Shown here piece by piece: positions 24,338 to 34,800 of a stretch of DNA of 55,057 nt. Below the pieces are notes generated by a model. It was not told the DNA's origin. It saw nothing but the letters and a program-made list of their open reading frames with translations, and searched no databases. Both the position numbers and the translations under genes were made by a program. How positions within the stretch are numbered: position 1 is the first letter of the stretch; the number at the start of each line of letters is the position of its first letter. Source of the stretch: JAGGAG01 sp031402225 (GTDB lineage Bacteria > Gemmatimonadota > Gemmatimonadetes > Gemmatimonadales > GWC2-71-9); contig JANNSD010000118.1 in the NCBI GenBank assembly GCA_031402225.1, forward strand, positions 1 to 55,057, given 5' to 3'.

Positions 24338-25463
24338 TTGGGCCTGCAACACCCCAGTAGCACCTGTCAATGTTCAGAATGTCGTAAGCGAAGCACTTAT
24401 AGGCGTACGTCGTCATTATCTGAACGTATGCGGTTGCAGAACCGGTACCTGCTGTTTGCCAGCCCCTGAAGGTTGTATTTGTGTGGAAGCACTCCTCCCG
24501 ACCGTTGGTCCAGTACAGCGGATTGATGCTCTCCCTGCAATCGATGAACTGATGAATATCGCCGCCGATATTGTGACTGGCGAACACTTTCACTCTCCCC
24601 GTGTCGTATGGGGCGGGGCACTCATCAAAGGTCAGATTGCCGGGTGCTCCACAACTCGAACTCCTGTAGTTCGCATGTTTGTTCTTCGACACGAACACCC
24701 GAGGATAGTCTAGTGTATCGCCCGTGGGAAACTGCAGTGAGCTCGGTGTATACCACAGCGAATTGGAATTCGCGGATAGGTAGTGCGCGGTTAGAAAGGC
24801 CTTCATGAAGTGCCAATGCTGCGTGTTCGGATTGTACGTCACTTGCACCGTGATCATCTCGGAATCACCTCGATGGGCGCCCGCGCCGCAGTCCTTGTAG
24901 TAGCTGAGGAGATAGGCAATTCTCACAAAACGGCCCCAGCCTCCGAGGCCGGAGACAGGGTCGTAGTTGTCGAAGAAGCGAGCGGCCCAGTAAGGCTCGC
25001 CCAGAGGGCACGCGTCGCCCGTGCTGATCATTAGGGATGGGGCAAACAAGTAGGCAAGTCGATATTCGCAGTCGTCAACCAGCCCGTCGAGGTCAATGTC
25101 AGGTCCCCTCGCACTGTTAGGCGGGGTCTTGTAGCATTCCGCCTGGCCAACGCCGGCCCAGACCCCACCTGCGGTTGGGCTCGGATCCGGCGTCAATCCG
25201 AAGTTCGCCGAGACTGTGCCGATCATTTTGCCATTGTAGAGGACACCGTCCCAACAGCCGGGGGTTTCCCGACAGCCTTCCTCGGTCATGGTCGGGGAGA
25301 TGGTTCCTGCGAGCGCGGCTGGTGCACCTGAAGCAGAGCCGACCTGAGTATCGGCGTTGCGACCGCCTGGGCTCGCTATGTCTGAGTGACAACTCGCCAA
25401 GGCTGCCACAATAAGCGCTAGCGTAAAGCGAGGCAGGTTGTGCTTCGAGAAAATAGAGTTCAT
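24330..25463 (-). CDS. exported lipoprotein, possibly Vps62-like fold
   Basis: A lipobox signal (FTLALIVAALASC) predicts a lipid-anchored protein of about 377 residues. A calcium-type motif DIDLDGLVDDCE is followed by LAYLFAPSLMIS, then HRGDSEMITVQVTYN, VFVSKNKHANY and many paired cysteines. GDxE followed by a KHAxY block recalls Vps62-like beta-sandwich proteins, but I hold this loosely. The composition is less GC-rich and codon use differs from neighbours, which points to acquisition. It overlaps the glycine-zipper gene, so the two travel together. ATG 25463 is chosen; ATG 25484 is also possible. Confidence 0.68.
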   Translation of the reverse strand: MNSIFSKHNLPRFTLALIVAALASCHSDIASPGGRNADTQVGSASGAPAALAGTISPTMTEEGCRETPGCWDGVLYNGKMIGTVSANFGLTPDPSPTAGGVWAGVGQAECYKTPPNSARGPDIDLDGLVDDCEYRLAYLFAPSLMISTGDACPLGEPYWAARFFDNYDPVSGLGGWGRFVRIAYLLSYYKDCGAGAHRGDSEMITVQVTYNPNTQHWHFMKAFLTAHYLSANSNSLWYTPSSLQFPTGDTLDYPRVFVSKNKHANYRSSSCGAPGNLTFDECPAPYDTGRVKVFASHNIGGDIHQFIDCRESINPLYWTNGREECFHTNTTFRGWQTAGTGSATAYVQIMTTYAYKCFAYDILNIDRCYWGVAGPND

Positions 25464-25716
25464 ACGATTGCGGTCAACAGGCATGTGCTTGATACCGCTA
25501 GCGAGAGAGGGAAAACGACGACCCCCGTGACTCGATCCCAAGCTCAATGGTACACGCAAGCACTGGCAGAGCATAGGGAGCAGCGCGTGTCTCGCAAGGG
25601 TGAGCGCGACTTGCCGCAACCGGGACTTCGCCGTTATTGCCATGGGCCACCTCCCGGCTACAACTGTCGCTACGCGGCGGCGAGCATGGTGAGTAGTTAC
25701 GGGCCGATCGGCACCT
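25464..25716. other. intergenic region upstream of the acquired pair
   Basis: About 250 bp of lower-GC sequence between the lipoprotein start and the DAHP synthase stop. It should hold the promoter of the minus-strand pair, but I could not pick convincing -35/-10 hexamers, and no RNA gene or repeat is evident. Confidence 0.4.
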
Positions 25717-26757
25717 TCACGCGGATACCCCCACTCGCACTGGAATGCCGCGGCCAATGGCCTCGGCGATGACGCGGGCCTCCCGCATCAGGGTGGTGAA
25801 TTGTGCCGGGTCGAGACTCTGCACCCCATCCGAGAGCGCGCGTTCCGGCGCGGGATGGACCTCGATGAGCAGGCCGTCTGCCCCGGCGGCGACGGCGGCG
25901 CGCGCCATGGGGATCACCATGTCGCGGCGGCCGGTGCCATGGCTCGGGTCGGCGACGATCGGCAGGTGGGACAGGTGATGCACCACCGGGATCGCCGAGA
26001 GGTCGAAGAGGTTGCGCGTGACACTGTCGAAGCCGCGCAGGCCACGCTCACACAGGATCACGTCGGGGTTGCCCTCGGCGAGGACGTACTCCGCCGATAG
26101 CAGCAGGTCCTGTACGGTGGCCGAGAGCCCGCGCTTGAGCAGCACCGGCTTGCCGCAGCGCCCGGCGCTCTTGAGGAGGGAATAGTTCTGCATGTTGCGG
26201 GCGCCGATCTGCACGATATCCGCGACCTCGACCACGAGGTCGAGTTGCTCGGCGTCCATCGCCTCGGTGACGATGAGGAGCCCCGTCTCCGCGCGCGCGA
26301 GCGCCAGGAGCCGAAGCCCCTCAGGACCAAGGCCCTGAAAGGAATAGGGTGACGAGCGCGGCTTGAACGCCCCGCCGCGAAGAATGGAGGCGCCGGCGCC
26401 GCGGACCGCGCGCGCGGCCTCGAGAATCTGTGATTCGCTTTCGACGGAGCACGGCCCCGCCATGACCGCGAGGTCCGGCCCACCGATGGCGACGCCACCC
26501 GCCAGGCGCACGACCGTCGGCTCCGACCGCCATTCGCGTGACACCTGCTTGTACGGCTTGGTGACGTGAATGAGCTCGGCCACGCCCGGCAGCGCCGCGA
26601 TGCGCGAGCCGTCCACCCGGCCGTCATTGCCAACCAGCCCCACGGTGGTGCGCTGGCGCCCCGGCATCGGACGCGCCTCGTAGCCCAGCTCCTCGATGGT
26701 GGCCACGACCAGCCGGACTTCGGCCTCGGTCGCGCCGTGGCGCATGACAACTAGCAT
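25717..26757 (-). CDS. aroF: DAHP synthase (type I-beta)
   Basis: First enzyme of the shikimate pathway, joining phosphoenolpyruvate and erythrose 4-phosphate. The N-terminal ~75 residues form the ferredoxin/ACT-like regulatory domain of Thermotoga-type enzymes (MLVVMRHGATEAEVRLVV). The barrel has the metal Cys in MAGPCSVES, FKPRSSPYSFQGLG, GARNMQNYSLL and the metal-binding DPSHGTGRRD. 346 residues fits. The ACT-like domain suggests feedback by an aromatic amino acid. Confidence 0.94.
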   Translation of the reverse strand: MLVVMRHGATEAEVRLVVATIEELGYEARPMPGRQRTTVGLVGNDGRVDGSRIAALPGVAELIHVTKPYKQVSREWRSEPTVVRLAGGVAIGGPDLAVMAGPCSVESESQILEAARAVRGAGASILRGGAFKPRSSPYSFQGLGPEGLRLLALARAETGLLIVTEAMDAEQLDLVVEVADIVQIGARNMQNYSLLKSAGRCGKPVLLKRGLSATVQDLLLSAEYVLAEGNPDVILCERGLRGFDSVTRNLFDLSAIPVVHHLSHLPIVADPSHGTGRRDMVIPMARAAVAAGADGLLIEVHPAPERALSDGVQSLDPAQFTTLMREARVIAEAIGRGIPVRVGVSA

Positions 26758-26760
26758 GGC

Positions 26761-26807
26761 GTCGCTTCGCGACTGGACGTGAAGACGTGAGGACGTGAGG
26801 ACGTGAG
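26761..26807. repeat. 8-bp GACGTGAG tandem array with hairpin (R3)
   Basis: GACGTGAA followed by three GACGTGAG units (26776-26807), preceded by the small hairpin GTCGC-TTC-GCGAC (26761-26773). The array lies between smc and aroF, immediately upstream of the aroF start. Confidence 0.8.
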
Positions 26808-26827
26808 GAACAATGCTGCGGGTTCGC

Positions 26828-29800
26828 TCATGCCTCTACTGTCTCCTGGACTTCCGGGCTTGTGTCCTCCTGCCGCCCTGGCGCCGTGCGAACGTCGTCC
26901 TCGTGATGCTCGCCCAGGCGCACGCCGACGATGGTGGAGACGCCCGGCTCCTGCATGGTGACGCCGTACACCGCGTCGGCGGCCTGCATGGTACGGGGGT
27001 TGTGCGTAATGACGATGAACTGGGTCGCGTGCTTGAACTCGTCCAGCAGCCGGGTGAACCGGCCGACATTGGCATCATCCAGCGGCGCGTCCACTTCGTC
27101 CATGAGGCAGAACGGGCTCGGCTTGGTGAGGTAGATGCTGAACAACAGCGACGTCGCCACCAGGGTCCGTTCCCCGGACGACAGCAGGTGGATTCGCTGG
27201 GTCTTCTTGCCGCGCGGCGACGCGTGGATCTCGATTTCGCTCTCGAGCGGATCATCGGGGTCGGCCAGGCGCAGTTCGCACTCGCCGCCACCAAACAGGG
27301 TCTGGAACACGGTGAGGAAGTGGTGCTGCACCGCGGTGAAGGTTTCCATGAACAGGTCGCGCGCGGTCCCGTCGATTTCGCGAATGGCCTGCAGCAGCGA
27401 TTGCCGGGCGCTCACGAGGTCGTCGCGCTGGGTGGTGAGGAACTCGAGGCGCGTGCTTTCCTCGGCGTGCTCCTCCACCGCCAGCGGATTGACCGGGCCG
27501 ATGGACTCGAGTTGCTCGACCACGCGGGCCGCCTCGGCTTCCAGCGTCTCGAGGTCGAGATCGAGCGGCACAAAACCCTCCAGTAATGCCGCCAGCGGCT
27601 TCCGCCATTCGGCCTCGACGCGCTCTTCGATGCGGCGCCGCTGGCCCACGGACTCGGTGAGCTCTACCTGCAACCGATGGCTCTCCTCCACCAGGACTTC
27701 GACCTCACTGCGGGTCGACGTGAGCAGGCGCTCGGCCGTCACCAGGGTCGCTTCGCCCTCGGCCAGCGCCAACTCGGTGTCGGTGGCGGCGGCTTCCAGC
27801 TCGAGCCGAGCGACCCGCCGCTCGTCGCGCGCCGTGCGCCACTCGGCCTGCTGTCCCTGCAGGGCATGGGTGGTGCGGTCGAGCTCGTCGAGCTCGACGC
27901 CAAGGGCGGCCGCGGAGGCCGCCGCCTGGGTGCGCAGTTCGTGGACGCGATCGGCACGCTCTACCGCGGCGCGGAGCCGCGCGGCGACGTGCGCCTCCTG
28001 CACCTGCCAGTGCACCCGCTGTTCCCGCGCCGTCTCCTGATCTGCCTCGAGCGCCTGCTGTTGGCCGCGGGCCGCCCCAATGGCTTCGTCGCGGCGGGCG
28101 CGCCCGACGCCCAGTTCCTCCAGCAGCGTGCTGATCTCGGCCACGCGCCGCTCGGCCGACTGCAGGCGTTCATGCAGGCGGTCGAGCTGCTGCTCGCTGG
28201 ACGTGAGCTCGCGCTGCAGCGAGGCTACATGACGGAGCGTTTCTTCGCGCGCCGAGACCGCCTGCCGCTCCAGTTCGCGAGCGGCGTCAAAGGCGCCGAC
28301 CGCAGAGCCGAGTGCCGCTTCCGCAGCGGCAAAGCGAGCCAGGGTGCCGCTCAGCGCCGATTCGGCCGACTGGAAATGCCGGTCCGCCACCTCGACATCA
28401 TGACCAAGGCTGCCCAGCTCTGCGCGACGCCGGAGCGGGCCGCTCTGGGTAACCGCGCCCGCAAGGAATACGGCACCGGTCGCCCGCCGCAGGACGAGGC
28501 CGGCGGTATCGAGCACCTCGGACCCATGCAGAATGGCCTGTACCCAGGCTGCCGCTGGTCCTTCGGCCCGGACGCGGTCGGCGAGGGGATGCTGATCACT
28601 GCCGCCGCGCGGTCCCGGATCGGCGGGCAGCAGCACCAGGGCACCGGGCTGGTGCTCGGCATGCCAGGCCTGAATCGCCGGGATCGCGTCGAGGTCGCGC
28701 ACCAGTACTGCGTGCACCCAATCGCCAAGGAGTCGTTCCGCCAGATCGGCGTCCTCGCGCGACGTGCTGAGGAAGTCGCTGAGCGGTCCGAGGATGCTGC
28801 TCCCAAAACGCTCGCGGGCGGCGAACAGGGCCGCGGCGCCTGGGGCAAGGCCGACGCGCTCGCGCTCCAGTTCCTCGAGCGCCTGGCGGCGCGCGGTGAG
28901 CTGGGCCAGGGTTTCCTCGGCACTGCGCCGCGCGGCGCGGTCGTGCGCCTCGCGCTCCCGAACTTCAGCGACATGGTGTCGGGCGGCCTCCACCTCAGCG
29001 CCCGCGCGCCGCAACTCGAAGCCGTGGAACGCCGCTCGCTCCATCTGGTGATCGCGCCGGCGCTCCGCATCGGAAAGCTCGTGCCGCAGCGCCTCGCGCT
29101 GGGACAGTGCCTGCTCCGCCCGCTCGCGCAGGCCGGCCAGTTCGTGCTCCAGTGCAACCCGCTCGCTTTCGAGCGACGTACTGGCCTGGAGCGCCTGCTG
29201 GGCTTCGTGCTCCAGTCGGCGCACGACGTCGCGCTGGTCGGCCAGTCGCTGGCGCACGCTCTCCTCGTTCTCGGCACGCGACCCCAGCTCCGCCTGCAAG
29301 CGTACGTGCTCGGCCTCGGCGTCGCTGCGTTCCATCAGTGCCGCCTCGTGCTCCACCGCCGCCTGCGCGGTACGCGCCTCCATCTGGCCTCGCTCGTCGC
29401 TGGCCCTCAGGCGGCGCGCCGCGGCATTGGCCAGCCGTTCGGCGGCCACGGCGAGGTCGCCCTCGAGGCGCCCGAGCTCCACTCGCACCGACGCGAGGCG
29501 CGAGGAGACCTCGGTGCGTTCCGCCTCGGCGGCGTGACGGGCACGACCCGCGTTCTCCCGGTGCTGCTCCGCTTCGGCGAGGGCCTGGCGCCGCGCCGGC
29601 AATACCGGCTCCAACTCGGTGTACCGCAGCGTCATGCTCTCCGCATCGCGGGACAGACGTTCGAGCAGGCGCTGCGCCAGTGTCAGTTGCAGCGCGAATT
29701 TCTCTTCCGTGAGCTTCACGTGGCGCTCGGCGCGGCCCTTCTGCCGCGCCAGGCTGCGAAGTTGCGACTGCACTTCCGCGATGAGATCCTCCACCCGCTG

Positions 29801-30364
29801 CAGGTCCAGGTGGGTTTCCTCCAGGCGGCGTTCCGTGCTGTGCTTCCGGTCGCGATACAGGCTGATCCCCGCCGCTTCCTCGAACAGCGACCGCCGCTCA
29901 TCGGCCCGATCGGAGAGGAGTAGTTCGATCATCCTGGCCTCGATGACGACGCCGGCGTCACTCCCCAGGCCGGTGCCGCGCAGCAGGTCCTGGATGTCCC
30001 GGAGGCGCACCGGCGACTTGTTGAGCAGGTACTCGCTGGCACCTGAGCGGGAGAGACGGCGGGTGATCACCACCTCGCGATAGGCGATCGGCAAGTCGCC
30101 GTCCGCATTGTCGAGGTAGAGCGAGACCTCGGTGAAGTTGACTGGTCGCCTGGTCGCGGCACCCTGGAAGATCACGTCCTCCATCTTGCCACCGCGCAGC
30201 AGGCGGGCGGATTGTTCGCCCAGCACCCAGCGGACCGCGTCGGAGACGTTCGACTTGCCGCAGCCGTTGGGCCCCACGATGGCGGTGACGCCGGGCTCGA
30301 AGGTGAGTTCGACCTTGTCGGCGAACGACTTGAAGCCGGAGAGCTCGAGTTTCGTGAGCTTCAT
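26828..30364 (-). CDS. smc: chromosome segregation protein SMC
   Basis: Condensin ATPase of 1178 residues. Walker A is GPNGCGKSN (about 32-40) in the N-terminal head; two long coiled coils (about 170-500 and 680-1010) flank the hinge (about 510-670). The C-terminal head carries the signature LSSGERTLVA (usually LSGGE) and Walker B FCLMDEVDAPLDD. The start MKLTKLELSGFKSF at 30364 is the canonical SMC N-terminus; the upstream frame extension has no similarity. It follows the SPOR lipoprotein by 28 bp. Confidence 0.96.
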   Translation of the reverse strand: MKLTKLELSGFKSFADKVELTFEPGVTAIVGPNGCGKSNVSDAVRWVLGEQSARLLRGGKMEDVIFQGAATRRPVNFTEVSLYLDNADGDLPIAYREVVITRRLSRSGASEYLLNKSPVRLRDIQDLLRGTGLGSDAGVVIEARMIELLLSDRADERRSLFEEAAGISLYRDRKHSTERRLEETHLDLQRVEDLIAEVQSQLRSLARQKGRAERHVKLTEEKFALQLTLAQRLLERLSRDAESMTLRYTELEPVLPARRQALAEAEQHRENAGRARHAAEAERTEVSSRLASVRVELGRLEGDLAVAAERLANAAARRLRASDERGQMEARTAQAAVEHEAALMERSDAEAEHVRLQAELGSRAENEESVRQRLADQRDVVRRLEHEAQQALQASTSLESERVALEHELAGLRERAEQALSQREALRHELSDAERRRDHQMERAAFHGFELRRAGAEVEAARHHVAEVREREAHDRAARRSAEETLAQLTARRQALEELERERVGLAPGAAALFAARERFGSSILGPLSDFLSTSREDADLAERLLGDWVHAVLVRDLDAIPAIQAWHAEHQPGALVLLPADPGPRGGSDQHPLADRVRAEGPAAAWVQAILHGSEVLDTAGLVLRRATGAVFLAGAVTQSGPLRRRAELGSLGHDVEVADRHFQSAESALSGTLARFAAAEAALGSAVGAFDAARELERQAVSAREETLRHVASLQRELTSSEQQLDRLHERLQSAERRVAEISTLLEELGVGRARRDEAIGAARGQQQALEADQETAREQRVHWQVQEAHVAARLRAAVERADRVHELRTQAAASAAALGVELDELDRTTHALQGQQAEWRTARDERRVARLELEAAATDTELALAEGEATLVTAERLLTSTRSEVEVLVEESHRLQVELTESVGQRRRIEERVEAEWRKPLAALLEGFVPLDLDLETLEAEAARVVEQLESIGPVNPLAVEEHAEESTRLEFLTTQRDDLVSARQSLLQAIREIDGTARDLFMETFTAVQHHFLTVFQTLFGGGECELRLADPDDPLESEIEIHASPRGKKTQRIHLLSSGERTLVATSLLFSIYLTKPSPFCLMDEVDAPLDDANVGRFTRLLDEFKHATQFIVITHNPRTMQAADAVYGVTMQEPGVSTIVGVRLGEHHEDDVRTAPGRQEDTSPEVQETVEA

Positions 30365-30392
30365 CGGGGGATCCTGGACAATGGAGGAATGG

Positions 30393-31781
30393 TCAGGGCA
30401 CCGGCGCGCCGGGCCCGCTGATGACGAATGACGGCATGCCAAGCGAACGACTGGCGGAATCGGCCTGCTCGCGTGAGCCGAACGGGCCCACGACGACACG
30501 ATATACGTCGTCGGCATTGGCCGGGTCAACTACGCTGGTCGGGATGCCGGCCGCGGCGATCTTCTCGGCGAGTTCCCGCGCCCATGCAGGATTTCGGGAA
30601 CTGCTCACCTGCAGGAAGAACCGCTGGGCCGAGCCGGCCACGGCGGAGTCGGCGGGGCGGCCGAGGGTGTCGGTGCCCGCGACCACCACGTCGGCGGCCG
30701 ACGTCGGCGCCCACGCCAACGGTACCCAGATATCGTCCGCCGCCTTCGCCACCTGGCCTCGCGGGCGCAGGCCGTCGCGCTCGAGGTCGAGCCCCACGAC
30801 ATCGCGCCCCTTGCGCAGCAGCAGCAGGAAGGGCGGCGCGATGAGTGGCAGGTCGTCGTCCCAGGCGGTGACGGTGCGGGCCACCACGCTCCGGGCGGTC
30901 AGGTCCACCACGCTCAGGGTATCGCCCTTCCGGGAACGGACCAGCATCCACAGCCCGTACAGGTCGCCGCGAAGGTCGATCGCGCCGCCGGGCACCTCGA
31001 TGCCGTCGCGCTCGCGCGAGGAATAGCGATCGAACGCCAGCACGTCGTCATGGTCCCGGCCGACGTACAGCCGGTGACCGGAGGGCGAGAACATCACCGC
31101 CCGTGCATGGTTCGATACGTCGATCACGCTCGGCTGCTTTGCGCCCGAGGGGTCGGCCAGCACCACGGCGGAGTCGGCGGCCACCGCCACCAGGTCGCCG
31201 GCCAAGGTTGCGGTGGCGTTGCCGGCGGGCACAGCCGTGGTCTGGGCCGGACTCCCGGACTCAAACACGGTCAGGTCGGCGTGCCGCGGGGTCGGCAACA
31301 CCAGCAGCCGGCCCGACGCGGTGCCAACAATGGCGGTGGCGCTGCCCGGCAGCGCGTCGGTGAGTGTCAGCGGACGCCGGCCCCGCACCTCGGTCACCCG
31401 GCCCGAGGTGTCGACGGAGAAGAGGGTGCCGTCGGGCCCCACGGCGGCGTTGCGCACGCCCTTGCGCAGCGTGCGGGCGCGGCGGGCCCGCAAGTCGATG
31501 GCAATGAGGGCGCGGCTGGAGTCGAGGGCATACACCAGGCCCTGGTCGAGGTCGACGCCGATGTACCTCCGAATGGCGGGCACCTTTCCCACGGACCAGC
31601 CCAGCGGCGTCAGGTCGGTGCTGCGATAGGCGATCGCTTCGCCCCCGTGCGCGGGGAGGCGCAGCAGGGTGGTGGGGCCGGGGGAGTGAAGCACCAGGGG
31701 CAGCGCGGCGAGGGGCTCGCGACCGGATTTGTCGCAGGCCGCGAGGAGGGTGCCGACCAGGAGGATGTGGCGGACGTTCAC
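30393..31781 (-). CDS. SPOR-domain lipoprotein with beta-propeller-like region
   Basis: A lipobox signal (ILLVGTLLAAC) leads to about 330 residues of repeating beta segments (for example AVMFSPSGHRLYVGRDHDDVLAFD) resembling a beta-propeller. A C-terminal SPOR domain (FFLQVSSSRNPAWARELAEKI...YRVVVGPFGSREQA) should bind denuded peptidoglycan, as at division sites. The start is GTG at 31781. Located between the large barrel fusion and smc, it may link cell wall and division, but the propeller ligand is unknown. Confidence 0.8.
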   Translation of the reverse strand: MNVRHILLVGTLLAACDKSGREPLAALPLVLHSPGPTTLLRLPAHGGEAIAYRSTDLTPLGWSVGKVPAIRRYIGVDLDQGLVYALDSSRALIAIDLRARRARTLRKGVRNAAVGPDGTLFSVDTSGRVTEVRGRRPLTLTDALPGSATAIVGTASGRLLVLPTPRHADLTVFESGSPAQTTAVPAGNATATLAGDLVAVAADSAVVLADPSGAKQPSVIDVSNHARAVMFSPSGHRLYVGRDHDDVLAFDRYSSRERDGIEVPGGAIDLRGDLYGLWMLVRSRKGDTLSVVDLTARSVVARTVTAWDDDLPLIAPPFLLLLRKGRDVVGLDLERDGLRPRGQVAKAADDIWVPLAWAPTSAADVVVAGTDTLGRPADSAVAGSAQRFFLQVSSSRNPAWARELAEKIAAAGIPTSVVDPANADDVYRVVVGPFGSREQADSASRSLGMPSFVISGPGAPVP

Positions 31782-31830
31782 ACCGGCAAAGATAATGACG
31801 CCGCCCTCGTGGCGCGGCCGGCGGTCCGGT

Positions 31831-34800
31831 CTAGAACGTGGGCCCGAGGCTCAGGGTGACGAGGCTGCCGTAGTATGGTTGGCGTGCCAGGGGAAAGGCC
31901 CAGTCGAGCCGCAGGATCATGAGCCCGTACAGGTTCATCCGGGCGCCGACGCCCCAGGCGGCGATCGGGGCCCGGAAGTTGACCGGGCTGGCATCGTCCG
32001 CGGACCAGCGAATCACGCTGCTCTGGTTCCATGAGAGGCCCGCGTCGAAAAAGGCGACGCCCTCGATGGGCGGAAGCCCCCTCGGGGCAAACTTCATCTG
32101 CGGGGTCAGCAGGGGGAAGCGCAGCTCGAAATTGGCGACCGCCAGCTGCTGGCCGACCAGGCGCAGCAGCGGCAGGCAGATGACGGTCTGCCCCGGCAGC
32201 GAACATTCGTTGCGGATGTACGAGCCCGATGTATTGCCGCGCACGAGCTCAGGTACCCCGATGAACACGTCGAACTGGTTGGCGTCGCGACCCCGCCGCC
32301 CGTAGAACAGGCCCCGGAAGGCGAAGATGAACGGCCCCTTGATCTGGGTGTAGCGCCGGTAGTCCAGGAGGAGCTGGGTGTACTGCCAGGTCCCGATGCT
32401 CTGGCTGAGCGCAACGCGGTACCGAGTCCCAAGGTAGGGACCCACGTACCCGAAGACGGTGTTGTCGAAAACGTAGGCCAGCGTCGGAATGGTCATGAAG
32501 ACGTCCGGCCGGCTGATCGTCTCGAACTCGGGGTTGCTGGTGGGAAATCCCTGGGCGTCGAACCGCTGTACCAGGCTCACAAACGCATCGTCGATGAAAC
32601 CGACCCGCAGGGTGGCCTCGAACCGCCGGAAGCGGCTGAGCGGGTACCAGGCGTTCCCCTGCACGAAACGGGTGAGGAGGCGCCGCGTGTTTTGGCGCGT
32701 TTCGAACCCGCCGTCCGCGGTGCTCCTGATGGTGCTTGGTTCGGCAAAGAAGAACGGTACCTGGGTGACGCCGACCGACCAGTTGACCCGATTGGCAACG
32801 TTGGCATACGACGCGGTGACAAACGCTTCGCTGATGCGCCCGTTGATCGCGAGCCCGAAGGCGAGCTGCTGGTTGCCCAGCACGTCGCTGAGCGAGATCC
32901 CGGTGCTGCCAAAGACGCCGTTCCCGGTGTTGTCCCGTACGTAGCCGATCTGCGGACGGGCGATATAGTCCGGCGTGAAGCGCGTCCGGTACTTCAGGAA
33001 CGTGAACTCGCTCGTGTCCGGCAGGGCCAGCGTCGCCGAATCGAGCAGCTGTGCTACCGACAGCGGCGGCGGAACCGCTGCGTTGGCGCTGTCACCGGCC
33101 AGCGTCGGTACCGAGTCGGCGCGGCGGAAGCCCTCCTTGCCGCGGTAGATCGAGCCCCCCTCACCCACCTCGGGGCGGGCATTGCTGCTGTCGGGCGCGA
33201 CGCGCGTCACCACTTCGATGGCCCGGCGCGCGCTATCCGCCGGCGCTGGTGCACGCCACGGCGTGCGTGCCAGCGCCCGCGGGTTGCTCAGCAGGTACAC
33301 GTTGAAGCCGCCCCGCTCGTAATACATGAACGCCACCTTGTCCGCATCGGGGGCCCAGCTCAGCACCGGCGACAGGGGCGTGAAGCCCGCCGAGCCGGTG
33401 AGCAGGCGGGTCAGCTGAAAGACCTCGTTCCGGGCGAAGTCGTAGAGGTAGAGGTCGCTCACGCCGCCACGGTCGGACACGAACACGAGCGACTGGCCAT
33501 CGGGTGACCAGCACGGATTGATATTCTTGCCGTGATCCATCTGGTCGAGCACCCGAATGCTGCCGGACGCGAGCTCGAACACACCGATGCGGAAGTTCCC
33601 GGCTTGCAGCACGTCGAAGTTCGTGCCGGGGCCCCGGTCGGTGGTGAAGGCAATGGTCTTGCCATCGGGTGACCACGAGGGGTGCAGCTCGGCGTACAGG
33701 TCGTTGGTGAGTTGCTTCAGGCCCGACCCGTCCGCGTTGACGATGAACAGGTCCGACCACCCTCCGGTGTAGCCAGTGAAGACCAGCTGCTTCCCGTCGG
33801 GGCTCCAGCTGGGCGTGGTGAGGCCGTCGATCTTCACCGTGATGCGACGCACCGTCTTGTTCCGTCGTGGCTCCAGAATGACGATATCGTCGTACTTTCC
33901 CCGCCGCCCGGTGACCGCGAGGAACTTCCCGTCGCGCGACCAGGCACCCTGGCTGTTGAGGAACCGGAACGTCTCGTAGTTGCTGCTCCAGGTGGGCTGC
34001 AGGAGCCGCCGGGTGACCTTGCCCGTGGTGGCATCGGCCAGGAACATGTCGATCGAGAAACCATCCCGCTCGCTGAAGTACGCGATCTGGGTACCGTCCG
34101 GCGACATGGCCGGCGCGATGTGCAGGCGGCCCCCCGAGCGCTCCTGGTTCAGTGCCACCGCGGCGATCTGCCTTGCCTGCTCCCCGTTTCCGAGCTCCGG
34201 CAGGTATTCCCGGAACACCGCGTCACGCCACTGCTGCGAGAGCTGCTGCGTGGTGAGGCCGAGGGTGCGACGGATCGAGCCGTCGATGCCACCGGTCAGC
34301 GTGCCGGTAAGGATGGCACCGACGGCCTCGTCGCCCCAGCGGGCGCCGATGTAGCTCCAGATTGCGTGGCCGAACCGGTACGGGAAGATGTTGGGGTCGA
34401 AGGTGAGTTGATCGATGGTCGGCAGGTTGTTCTCGAACACGGCATCGCGCAGCCACATCGCCGTTTCCGGCGTGGTCGGCCCCAGCGACAGGTACTCCGC
34501 CATGCCCTCCATGAACCAGAGCGGGGGTGCCACCGACGCGATGACCTGCACATTGGCGCCGGCCTTGCCCTGGGAGAAGACGTCGAACTGGAACTGGTGC
34601 ACCATTTCGTGCGTGAGGACGTGGTCCGTCTCCCGCAAAGCCCCCTGCAGGAACAGCACGTTCCGCTGGCGGAAGAAGTCGGTGACGCCCTGGGTGCCCT
34701 CGCCCACGTCGGTGGTGTTGGTCTGGCCGAAATCGGTGGGCGACGCGTACAGGATGATGATCTTCCGCTCGGTGAACCGGTGGCCCAGAATGCGGGACAG

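Noticed and set aside
27677..29923. 748-codon open frame on the plus strand
   Set aside because: It lies antisense to the smc coiled-coil region, has no recognisable domain and reflects GC-rich third codon positions of smc.
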